From the NCBI GenBank assembly GCA_030673895.1, contig JAUTCR010000062.1, positions 32,871 to 96,870 on the forward strand: a stretch of DNA of 64,000 nt, given 5' to 3'. The stretch's first letter is position 1. The number at the start of each line of letters is the position of its first letter. Below, one piece after another: positions 10,551-17,803 of this stretch. This stretch comes from Verrucomicrobiota bacterium JB023 (GTDB taxonomy: Bacteria; Verrucomicrobiota; Verrucomicrobiia; Verrucomicrobiales; Akkermansiaceae). Under the pieces are notes generated by a model that made no database searches, was not told where the DNA came from, and worked only from the letters and a program-made list of their open reading frames with translations. The position numbers and the translations under genes are program-made.

Positions 10551-11087
10551 ATGGTCCTAACAGCCGAACGCCTCGCCCGCGACTGGCATCGTCAAGCTGT
10601 CGTTCCCCCGCCTGAATTTTCCCTCAAACTGGTGGATGACCACCTGTGGTTTGAAGCATCACGGGAAGCTCCAGCACGTTCCGCACCATTCTCGCAGCCG
10701 GGCCACTTTCAAGCCGAGCTGTGGAAGCATGATGTTGCCGAGCTCTTTCTCGCTGATCGGACGAGTGGCCGCTATCTGGAGCTGAACCTCGCGCCCAATG
10801 GCGCTTGGTGGGCCTGCTGGTTTGCCGATGTGAGAACTCCTGAGTCGAACCAGCCTGATTTTTCTTCCCTCTCAGGTCGAGGTGCCAGTCAACCCTCGGG
10901 GTGGCACGCCAGCCTGCGTGTCCCTGTCGCGGACCTTCCGCCTTTGCAGGACCTCACTTGGAACGTCACCTTCATCCTTGAGTCTCCCGAGCAAGTGTTC
11001 GTTTCCGCCGCAGAACTCGGGGACGGAGAGCCTGATTTCCACCGCCCGACAGGCTTTCGTCCATTGATTGCCGACGTTCCCGCTTGA
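10551..11087 (+). CDS. Carbohydrate-binding family 9-like (DOMON-like) protein
   Basis: 178 residues. The middle resembles CBM9-like domains: LWFEASREAP, then VAELFLADRTSGRYLELNLAPNGAWWACWF, and a later strand PDFHRPTGFRP. Such domains bind sugars or heme on a beta-sandwich. No signal peptide is visible, so the protein may be cytoplasmic or use an unusual route. It stands 43 bp ahead of the GT9 gene on the same strand, which suggests a shared transcript. Confidence 0.65.
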   Translation: MVLTAERLARDWHRQAVVPPPEFSLKLVDDHLWFEASREAPARSAPFSQPGHFQAELWKHDVAELFLADRTSGRYLELNLAPNGAWWACWFADVRTPESNQPDFSSLSGRGASQPSGWHASLRVPVADLPPLQDLTWNVTFILESPEQVFVSAAELGDGEPDFHRPTGFRPLIADVPA

Positions 11088-11129
11088 TTCAGCCTCTCCA
11101 TCGCCCGACTCTCGCCACGTAGCCATTCC

Positions 11130-12113
11130 GTGTCTCCAAGTTTTTCCATCTCCGGGTCGCATGCCGCCCTCGTCACTCCGCTCGAACTCACCGAGGCCTG
11201 CCTGGCAACGCCCGCCTTTCGAGCCATTCACCATCATCAGGCACCGCGCCAGACCACCATCGTTTGCCCGGAGTCGCAAACGCCGCTCTGGCAAATCCAC
11301 TTTAGCTCAATTCTGAGTTACCCGGACAAGGCGTCGACCAAAGAACTTGCCAATCTCTTTCGCTCCCACTCATTCACCTCAGCGCTTCTCCTCGATCCCT
11401 CACCCGCAGCCAAGGCCATGGCCAAGCTGCCTGTCGCGCAGCGCCTCGGACCAGCGAGCGAGGAACTGAAGAAGCTCCTCACCGAGTCCATTCCCCCCCA
11501 GGAGGTTACGGGCCCGCCCCAGCACCGGGTGACCAAATTTCTCGATCTGGCTGAGCGCCTCAATTGCGATCCGCACAGCAAGATGTTCTTTCTTGCCCCG
11601 TCACTGCCACCCCGCCCCTTGACTCCGCTGGCGCTTCTCGCGCCGGGCAGCGACTTTGGCCCAGCGGCCCGCTGGCCGATTGATCGCTTCGTCGCCTTGG
11701 CCCGGATGCTCAAGGAGAATGATTTCGAGATTGCTCTCTCTGCCCTGCCGGGACATCGAGAAGCCGCAGAGGAGCTAGCCAGTCAGCTCAAAATCGAGAA
11801 GATCGACTTCTTCCACCATGTCGGTCTCACGCTCGCGGAGCTTCTAGCCATCTTGCCCACTGCGACGTGTCTGATCGCCTCCCACAGCAGCTTGAGCCAT
11901 CTCGCAGCCCATACCGGCTTGCCCGTCGTCAACCTGATGGGACCGCATGCCCCCGGCACCGAACGTCCGCTGGGCAGAATCCACGCCAGTCTGACCACCC
12001 ATGCGGAGTGCTCGCCTTGCCGCCTGCGGGAGTGCCCGCTGGATCATCGCTGCCTAGAGGAAATTACCGCTGAGATGGCCATGAGTGCGGTCAAATCGGT
12101 CACGAAAAACTAG
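11130..12113 (+). CDS. Glycosyltransferase family 9 (heptosyltransferase-like)
   Basis: 327 residues from a GTG start. The C-terminal Rossmann half holds the GT9 signature APGSDFGPAARWPIDRFVALA, followed by ASHSSLSHLAAHTGLPVVNLMGP. Near the end a cysteine cluster (CSPCRLRECPLDHRC) is typical of heptosyltransferases II. Such enzymes add heptose to the lipopolysaccharide core. The N-terminal half is divergent, so the sugar is uncertain. It follows a CBM9-like gene and converges on the DUF2017-like gene, whose stop it overlaps by four bases. Confidence 0.85.
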   Translation: MSPSFSISGSHAALVTPLELTEACLATPAFRAIHHHQAPRQTTIVCPESQTPLWQIHFSSILSYPDKASTKELANLFRSHSFTSALLLDPSPAAKAMAKLPVAQRLGPASEELKKLLTESIPPQEVTGPPQHRVTKFLDLAERLNCDPHSKMFFLAPSLPPRPLTPLALLAPGSDFGPAARWPIDRFVALARMLKENDFEIALSALPGHREAAEELASQLKIEKIDFFHHVGLTLAELLAILPTATCLIASHSSLSHLAAHTGLPVVNLMGPHAPGTERPLGRIHASLTTHAECSPCRLRECPLDHRCLEEITAEMAMSAVKSVTKN

Positions 12114-12577
12114 TCCATGACGTGATCGAGGAGCTTCGACTGGAGAAGGAGGTAGAAGCGAGCGCGGAAGTAGGCACCCAAGCGCTTTTCCTCGACCTCT
12201 TCCAAGTTCTCAACCTCTTCGAGATCGCCGAGCTTCCATTCTGATTCAAGCGACAAGCGAGCTTGATTGAGCACGCCATACCAGGCTCCTCCCTCCTCCG
12301 GGAGGATGAAAAAGTGGGCCTCTCCGTTCTCCTCATTTTCCTTGGCAGTCTTTAGCCCAGCCAGCACCGTTTCAATCTGGGAGGCAAATATCCCTTCGAG
12401 TTCAGGCATCACGAATTCAGCCCAGTCCTCATCCTCCATCCGAGAACCCAACTTCTTGGAGAGCCATCCCTCCTGCTTGCCCCGGGCATCCCAGACGAGT
12501 TGTTCGAAAATGACCCAATCCCGGCCAGCCTCAAGATCGACGCGGAGACCTCCCTCCAATGTTGGCAATACCTTCAT
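12110..12577 (-). CDS. DUF2017-like protein coupled to ClpS
   Basis: 155 residues, acidic, mostly helical, no membrane segment. Its start overlaps the clpS stop by four bases (ATGA), which indicates translational coupling. In Actinobacteria a DUF2017 protein regularly follows clpS, and the size and the C-terminal helix (RARFYLLLQSKLLDHVMD) fit that family. The role is unknown; the coupling suggests a part in ClpS-directed proteolysis. The name rests more on context than on a clear motif. Confidence 0.6.
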   Translation of the reverse strand: MKVLPTLEGGLRVDLEAGRDWVIFEQLVWDARGKQEGWLSKKLGSRMEDEDWAEFVMPELEGIFASQIETVLAGLKTAKENEENGEAHFFILPEEGGAWYGVLNQARLSLESEWKLGDLEEVENLEEVEEKRLGAYFRARFYLLLQSKLLDHVMD

Positions 12578-12870
12578 TCTTCCCTCTCCAATCCTGCCTG
12601 TAGCTGATGCTCATGAAGCTGCTGCACATAGAGCTCGGCCCGCTCACGGGCTCCGCTCCAGACGATGGCCTTCTTGGCATGATGCACCTCCATCATGAGG
12701 TGCTCAGCCTTCTCCCGCGAGTAGCCGAATACCTTCTGAAAGACCCGCGCGACATACTCCATGAGATTGACCGGATCATCATAGACAACGACCTTCCAGG
12801 GAAGGTCTTGTGATTCGACCGGTTTGACCTTGCCCTTCTTTTCTGGTGCCTGGACTGCCATTGATTTCAA
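12574..12870 (-). CDS. clpS: ATP-dependent Clp protease adaptor ClpS
   Basis: 98 residues. ClpS delivers N-degron proteins to the ClpA/ClpC unfoldase. The core is recognisable: WKVVVYDDPVNLMEYVARVF, then FGYSREKAEHLMMEVHHAKKAIVWSG and a C-terminal helix. The NLMEYV and VWSG wording resembles actinobacterial ClpS more than E. coli ClpS. The basic N-terminal extension (about 25 residues) is the part that usually contacts the unfoldase. No clpA or clpC is in the window. Confidence 0.92.
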   Translation of the reverse strand: MKSMAVQAPEKKGKVKPVESQDLPWKVVVYDDPVNLMEYVARVFQKVFGYSREKAEHLMMEVHHAKKAIVWSGARERAELYVQQLHEHQLQAGLEREE

Positions 12871-12886
12871 CCCTCCACCTTCTCAC

Positions 12887-14704
12887 TCACACGTCAACTG
12901 CAACCTGCTCCGGAGCATCGACCCAGCGCCCGTGCTCTTTGATGAGATCAACGAGCCGGGCCACAGCCTCACCTTCCGGGATATTGAACTTCACCGCCTG
13001 TTTGCCGACGTAGAGATTGATCTTAGCCGGAGCGCCCCCGACATAGCCGAAGTCAGCGTCGGCCATTTCCCCCGGACCATTGACGATGCAGCCCATCACC
13101 GCGATGCGCACCCCCTTGAGATGACCCGTCGCCTCCCGGATCCGTTGCGTGGTCTCCTGCAGGTCGAAGAGGGTCCGTCCACAGCTTGGGCAAGCAACGT
13201 AATCGGTCTTGAAGATTCTGGCTCCCGCAGCCTGGAGGATATTGTAACTCAGACGCAGTGATTGGCCTGGTGCGACTTCGCCCTGCACCAGGATGGCATC
13301 ACCAATGCCATCGCAAATGAGAGAACCCAAGTTCCGCGAGGCAACCAAGAGTGTCTCGAGAAAGTCCTTCCCCGCATCCCCGGAGGGCGTGAGCACATCC
13401 TTCAAAAGAATCGGATGCGCGACTTTGGATTCAGCCAAACGAGCTGCCAACAACCGAAAGGAGGCGATCGGATCCAGCTCTTCACCATCCCGGACTGTCA
13501 CTAGGACAGCCTCATCCAGGCTCTTCACTTCCGCCATCTCCTCTTCATTCCGAGGGTCCACCGCGACGATCTCCGCCTCTTCCGACACGATCTCGGGCTG
13601 GAAATCGCCGAGCCCCGATAGCTTGTGCTTCACCGCCTCGAATTTGTCCCGCGAGGTCAGCACCTTCATCAGCTCCGTCCCACCTACGGCGACAGGGTCA
13701 TCCAGAGCAGCAGAAGGCAGCTCGACAATCTCGCTCTTTCGCCGCTCATAGGCGAAGGGATTCCAGCTTGCACAGACCCCGGACGCGGCTGGGAAGTCCT
13801 GCCCGGCTTTTTCCTGCTGGAGGGAGACCAGTTTGCGCGCCACGGGGATTTCATGAATAGCATCCTCGGTGAGGCTCACCCGAATGGTATCCCCTATCCC
13901 ATCAGCCAAGAGGCTGCCAATGCCGATCGCCGACTTAATCCGCCCGTCTTCCCCGTCTCCGGCCTCGGTCACGCCCAAGTGGAGAGGATAATTCCAATCA
14001 CTTCCTTCCTCCCGCAAGCGAGCAACCAAAAGGCGGTAAGCCTCGATCATCACCTTCGGGTTCGAGGCCTTCATCGAGAAGATGAACTCGTGATAGCCTT
14101 CGCCTCGCGCGATGCGGGCGAATTCGAGAGCACTTTCGACCATCCCGAGAGGGGTGTCTCCGTAGCGGTTCATGATCCGGTCCGAGAGCGAGCCGTGATT
14201 GGTGCCAATCCGCATGGCTCGTCCCTTTTCCTGACAAAGGTGGACAAGCGGCACAAACTGCTCCCGAATACGCTCCAATTCCTCGGCATATTGCTCATCG
14301 GTGTATTCACGCACCTCGAATTTCTTCTTGTCCGCGTAGTTCCCGGGATTGACCCGCACCTTCTCCACCCATTTGGCGGCCTCCAGGGCCGCGTCCGGCT
14401 TGAAGTGGATGTCCGCGACCAAGGGAACATTGCAACCAGCCGCTCTCACCTGCTCGGAGATGGGCTTGAGAAATTCCGCATACTTTCGCGTCTGCGCCGT
14501 GATTCTGACAATCTCGCAACCAGCCTCCGCCAGCCCAAGCACTTGCCCGACCGACGCCTCGACGTCACGTGTATCCGAGGTGATCATGGATTGCACCCGC
14601 ACCGGATTATTCCCTCCGATTCCCACGTGACCGACCTTCACCTCTCGCGACTCCCGTCGTTGGTAGCCGAACAAATCCTCACAGTATCGCAGCTCGCCGC
14701 TCAT
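12887..14704 (-). CDS. ispG: 4-hydroxy-3-methylbut-2-enyl diphosphate synthase, three-domain type
   Basis: Penultimate enzyme of the MEP isoprenoid pathway, converting MEcPP to HMBPP. It has 605 residues against about 370 in E. coli. The N-terminal TIM barrel (VKVGHVGIGGNNPVRVQSM, KVRVNPGN) and the C-terminal [4Fe-4S] domain (C505, C508, C539, and Glu546 in NGPGE) are both present. The extra 200 or so residues between them form the middle domain known from plants, Chlamydiae and related bacteria. Downstream menD would use the isoprenoid precursors for menaquinone. Confidence 0.96.
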   Translation of the reverse strand: MSGELRYCEDLFGYQRRESREVKVGHVGIGGNNPVRVQSMITSDTRDVEASVGQVLGLAEAGCEIVRITAQTRKYAEFLKPISEQVRAAGCNVPLVADIHFKPDAALEAAKWVEKVRVNPGNYADKKKFEVREYTDEQYAEELERIREQFVPLVHLCQEKGRAMRIGTNHGSLSDRIMNRYGDTPLGMVESALEFARIARGEGYHEFIFSMKASNPKVMIEAYRLLVARLREEGSDWNYPLHLGVTEAGDGEDGRIKSAIGIGSLLADGIGDTIRVSLTEDAIHEIPVARKLVSLQQEKAGQDFPAASGVCASWNPFAYERRKSEIVELPSAALDDPVAVGGTELMKVLTSRDKFEAVKHKLSGLGDFQPEIVSEEAEIVAVDPRNEEEMAEVKSLDEAVLVTVRDGEELDPIASFRLLAARLAESKVAHPILLKDVLTPSGDAGKDFLETLLVASRNLGSLICDGIGDAILVQGEVAPGQSLRLSYNILQAAGARIFKTDYVACPSCGRTLFDLQETTQRIREATGHLKGVRIAVMGCIVNGPGEMADADFGYVGGAPAKINLYVGKQAVKFNIPEGEAVARLVDLIKEHGRWVDAPEQVAVDV

Positions 14705-14851
14705 CTGGCCCTACGCTAGGGCCATCACCCCTGCCCCTCAATTCCAAATCCTCGTAGCCGACTTCATCGGGGAAGACCGACTCTCTTTCCCGAGGGGGAC
14801 CTCGCCTCTTTTTCGGTTCTCCCACGCCGCCTTTTCGTCCATACACAGGGC

Positions 14852-15526
14852 ATGTCTTTCTGGCCCCTCGAGGATCCGATCAATACCCTGCCCCTTGCTG
14901 GCCATCCCCTCTCGCATTGGCTCGCCACCGGCCTCATCGAGCAGGCCGGGCTCACAGAGCTCAAATACCCTTGGCAATTCCTCGACCTGCACGGCCCGCT
15001 TCTCGAGAAGCTTCTACACGAACAGCAGGAAGCCTCTGCCGCGACACCCGCCCAATTGGCCGAGGGAGCTCTCCTCATCGCGGGGGAAGGCACCAAGATT
15101 CTCCCTGGCGTCTATGTCGAAGGCCTCGTCATCATCGGCCAAAATTGCAAAATCGGGCCGAATTGCTACCTGCGTGGGCCGATTTCCATCGGGGATCACT
15201 GCCACGTCGGGCAAGCGGTCGAGCTCAAAAACACCATCCTGGGAGATGGAACCAATGTCGGGCACCTCAGCTACGTCGGCGACTCCATCCTAGCGAACAA
15301 GGTGAACTTCGGCGCCGGAACGATCACCTCGAATCTCCGCCACGATGGCACAAATCACCGTTCTGCCGTCAATGGAGAAATCATCGATACCGGCCGCCGC
15401 AAGTTCGGGTCTATCGTCGGCGCGGGCGTTCATACCGGCATCCACACCTCCCTCTACCCGGGAAGGAAGCTCGGCCCCGGCACCACCACCCTACCCGGCG
15501 AGGTCATCTCCGAGGATCGGAGGTAA
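14852..15526 (+). CDS. Left-handed beta-helix transferase, GlmU C-terminal-like
   Basis: 224 residues. From about residue 75 the sequence is a run of hexapeptide repeats (VIIGQNCKIGPNCYLRG and so on). GlmU acetyltransferase-like wording follows: HLSYVGDSILANKVNFGAGTITSNLRHDG, DTGRRKFGSIVGAGVHTGIHTSLYPGRKLGPG. The nucleotidyltransferase domain of GlmU is missing; the first 70 residues are a short alpha-helical region with no known motif. It is probably a sugar-nucleotide acetyl- or acyltransferase. It points away from ispG and converges on the selenoprotein gene. Confidence 0.8.
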   Translation: MSFWPLEDPINTLPLAGHPLSHWLATGLIEQAGLTELKYPWQFLDLHGPLLEKLLHEQQEASAATPAQLAEGALLIAGEGTKILPGVYVEGLVIIGQNCKIGPNCYLRGPISIGDHCHVGQAVELKNTILGDGTNVGHLSYVGDSILANKVNFGAGTITSNLRHDGTNHRSAVNGEIIDTGRRKFGSIVGAGVHTGIHTSLYPGRKLGPGTTTLPGEVISEDRR

Positions 15527-15557
15527 TTCCTCTCCCACTGCCCTCAGCGTGGAGCGC

Positions 15558-15592
15558 AAAAAAAACGGAAGGCCCCCTTCTGGAGACCTCCC
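15558..15592 (-). terminator. Rho-independent terminator of the selenoprotein gene
   Basis: On the minus strand a GC-rich hairpin (GAAGG-GGG-CCTTC, with a further possible outer pairing to GGAGG) is followed by eight T at 15558-15565. It begins 27 bp after the TAG stop of the selenoprotein frame. This shows that transcription runs through both UGA codons to the end of the 190-codon frame. Confidence 0.75.
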
Positions 15593-15618
15593 GGTAATCG
15601 AGTTCAGTTCCTGCGTTG

Positions 15619-16191
15619 CTAGAAGGGAAGCTTCTCCGCCTTCTTCACGCTCTTCACTTTCATTCCGAATTCTTTAATCGCTTCGGTCACCGCGTCCTTA
15701 TCCAGCGTCGTGTCTTCGCTGAGATGGATCGCAATGTCATTGTTCACGTAGGCAGCAGCGACGCCGTCAAGTTTCTCCAAGGCCACCCGGGCCTTCTCAT
15801 TCTTGATCGCTCATGTCGCTCCACTCACAGCCAACTCGTAGGCAGCCTGCGGTCGAGGCATCGTTGTTTTTTCAAACGACTCGAATTTGAGCCCGCCGCT
15901 TTTGAGCGCTTTTTCGACTTCCGCTTGGTCGAGCTTTTCCCCTTCGTTCATCAGGATGGTCGCCCGTAGGCCGGACAACATCACTGAGTTCACGCCAGGC
16001 TGTCTGGTCATGGCCTCACGGACCACTTTCGCAGCACTTCACCCGCCACCGGAAGCGGTGACCACATAAGCAGCCACCATATCGTCTGCCTGGGCCGCGC
16101 TATCGACCTTCTCATCCCGCACGTCGGCGAGGAGAGGAGCGATCAGCAAGCCACTGGCAGCCATCACAATTGATACGAATTTCAATTTCAT
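15619..16191 (-). CDS. Exported tandem-HMA selenoprotein (Sec51, Sec127)
   Basis: A 190-codon frame from ATG 16191 to TAG 15619-15621, broken only by TGA at codons 51 (16039-16041) and 127 (15811-15813). A signal peptide (MKLKFVSIVMAASGLLIAPLLA) is followed by two HMA-like beta-alpha-beta-beta-alpha-beta domains at about 39-108 and 116-185. The metal motif GMTCxxC reads GGG-U-SAA in the first and GAT-U-AIK in the second, so each UGA sits at the first Cys and the second Cys is lost. There is no Cys at all. Each UGA has a SECIS-like hairpin downstream. It is probably a periplasmic MerP/CopZ-like metal or redox protein. Pseudogene decay is unlikely because both stops fall at equivalent conserved sites. 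A 71-codon frame between them (15811-16026) is an artefact of treating UGA as stop. Confidence 0.85.
15779..15795 (-). promoter_or_regulatory. SECIS-like stem-loop for Sec127
   Basis: On the minus strand a perfect 6-bp stem (AAGGCC with GGCCTT) closes a 5-nt loop CGGGT. The stem begins 15 nt and the loop 21 nt after the UGA. Bacterial SECIS elements lie within the coding region right after the UGA, with a G among the first two loop bases; this one has G at loop position two. Confidence 0.7.
16005..16025 (-). promoter_or_regulatory. SECIS-like stem-loop for Sec51
   Basis: On the minus strand TGGTC pairs with GACCA, a single C is bulged, and GTG pairs with CAT (one G-U) under a 4-nt loop AGGC. 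The stem begins 13 nt and the loop 22 nt after the UGA. The bulged pyrimidine in the stem and the short G-containing loop recall the upper SECIS of E. coli fdhF. Confidence 0.7.
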
Positions 16192-16205
16192 GGTTTACGT
16201 TAGTT

Positions 16206-16254
16206 CATCCCATTATGGGATGTGACAAGTTACCTAAACCAGCCGTCTTGACAA
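16206..16254 (-). promoter_or_regulatory. Promoter with dyad operator for the selenoprotein gene
   Basis: A perfect inverted repeat CATCCCAT-A-ATGGGATG occupies 16206-16222, 15 bp before the start codon. One reading is TTGTCA (16249-16254), 16 bp, TAACTT (16227-16232), with the dyad just after the -10. The other is TTGTCA (16223-16228), a 20-bp spacer holding the dyad, then TAACGT. The long spacer with a central dyad is the layout of MerR-type metal-sensing promoters. Which one is used cannot be decided here. Confidence 0.55.
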
Positions 16255-16270
16255 GGTTTCCTCGCCGCGC

Positions 16271-17803
16271 TCAGGAGGCGCCTTGGCTCCATCGTGCCCA
16301 GAATTCCGCTGTTTGCACCGCATCGGGGACGATCTCGACAACCGTGGTCCCCGGGGTGAGCTTCTCTAGCTCGTCGAAGTCTTCCCGCGCGGTCAGGCGC
16401 AAATAGCCGAGCCCCCACATGCCAGCCCAGTCCCCGAAGTCGCGACCATGGCGCGTCGTCATCCATTCCCTCGCCCGTTCCGGCATGGTCTTCAGACGGG
16501 GTAGCCTCTCAAAGATTCGCCCCCCGTCGTTATTCATCACCGCGATCACTCTCTCTTCTTGCTCGACCTCCTCCAGCAAGTGAGGAGCAGCCAGATCATA
16601 GAGCACGGTAAGGTCACCGAAGATTCCCCAAGCCTTCCCTTCCTCCAAGGTGGCTCCCAGCCAAGTCGAGAGCTGACCGTCGATGCCATTGGCCCCACGG
16701 CTGGCGCGGACCAAGGTCACCGGCAGCTCCCGCTGTGCAAAGTCATTCCACTCCCGGATGGGCAAGCTATTGCCAAGAAAGACAGAATCTCCAGCCGCCG
16801 CAAACATGGACAGCTCCCTTATCATGGCCGGCTCGCTCTCTGGATAAGCTTCCAGCAATTCCGCCAACTCGTTGGCCCGCCGCCTTCCCAGCGGTAAGAG
16901 GTCGAGCGAATCCCCGAATTCGTCCATCTCCCCAAGACCTCTCAGCACCCGGGCGACATCGCCATGAATGACGGTCGAATCACGCGCCAACCCACTGAAT
17001 CCCGTCCGGGTAATGGAAAATACTTCTACCTGCGGAAGCTCCTCCAAGTCCCGCCAAAAACGCCCCACCGGCACCTCGCCAATCCGAAGAACCTTCCCCG
17101 GAGGCTCCTGCCGGAGAAGGGCATCCGCATCAACCAAGGCCAAATCGTCCACGGCTTCCCGGAGTCCACTCGTGGCATCGGCCACCACTGGTGCACCCAG
17201 CGCACGGCAGAAGTAATAACACTCCTCACGGTCATGAACCTCCAAGCCGCCGACCATCACCACCAGCCCGTCAATGGGGCTTCCTCGCAACCAGCGAGCC
17301 AGCCCACTCAAATCAACCTTCGGCCGTCCTCCTGACTCCCATGTCCCCGGGGTGACGTGACACTCCGGCGGCGACATAGACTCCTCAAGCTCCAGATTCA
17401 CATGCAGAGGCCCCGCGCCCTCCCATTCCCCGATCTCGACAGCAGCATACTGGCCGAAGATCCCGACCTGCTCGATGGCTTGAGGGGCGCCACTCCCTCG
17501 GAATCTGGCCGGACGGTCTGCTGAGACGATAATCAAGGGACGAGCCTGATAATAAGCCTCAATGACGGCTGGAAAGAGCTCGGCCACCGCCGTGCCACTC
17601 GTCACCACCACCGCGCAGGGCTCACCGGTAGCCATCGTGCGCCCTAGGGCAAAAAAGCCCGCGCCACGCTCCTCGAAGTGGGAGTGCACGGCAATGTCCT
17701 CCTGGCGGGAGAGACAATCCAGAATCGGCGCATTTCTCGCTCCCCCACAGACCACGAAATCCCTCACCCCGCGCTCAAGTAGCGCCTCAATTTCCTTACT
17801 CAT
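16271..17803 (-). CDS. menD: 2-succinyl-5-enolpyruvyl-6-hydroxy-3-cyclohexene-1-carboxylate synthase
   Basis: Thiamine-diphosphate enzyme of menaquinone synthesis that joins isochorismate and 2-oxoglutarate. 510 residues, somewhat shorter than E. coli MenD. The N-terminal cofactor glutamate lies in HSHFEERGAGFFALG, with TSGTAVAELFPAVIEAYY and LIIVSADRPARFRGSGAPQ following. The C-terminal ThDP/Mg site reads MNNDGGRIFERLP. The start overlaps the preceding gene by 8 bp. No other men gene is in the window. Confidence 0.93.
   Translation of the reverse strand: MSKEIEALLERGVRDFVVCGGARNAPILDCLSRQEDIAVHSHFEERGAGFFALGRTMATGEPCAVVVTSGTAVAELFPAVIEAYYQARPLIIVSADRPARFRGSGAPQAIEQVGIFGQYAAVEIGEWEGAGPLHVNLELEESMSPPECHVTPGTWESGGRPKVDLSGLARWLRGSPIDGLVVMVGGLEVHDREECYYFCRALGAPVVADATSGLREAVDDLALVDADALLRQEPPGKVLRIGEVPVGRFWRDLEELPQVEVFSITRTGFSGLARDSTVIHGDVARVLRGLGEMDEFGDSLDLLPLGRRRANELAELLEAYPESEPAMIRELSMFAAAGDSVFLGNSLPIREWNDFAQRELPVTLVRASRGANGIDGQLSTWLGATLEEGKAWGIFGDLTVLYDLAAPHLLEEVEQEERVIAVMNNDGGRIFERLPRLKTMPERAREWMTTRHGRDFGDWAGMWGLGYLRLTAREDFDELEKLTPGTTVVEIVPDAVQTAEFWARWSQGAS

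Noticed and set aside
15811..16026. A 71-codon minus-strand gene between the two UGA codons
   Set aside because: It is the central piece of the 190-codon selenoprotein frame. It lacks a start context, begins inside domain 1 and ends at the conserved Sec position of domain 2.
15619..16191. Pseudogene or UGA reassigned to tryptophan
   Set aside because: Both UGAs fall at the same conserved site of two domain copies and the rest of the frame is intact, which decay would not produce. UGA is used as a normal stop by other genes here, for example at 22287-22289 and 55608-55610.
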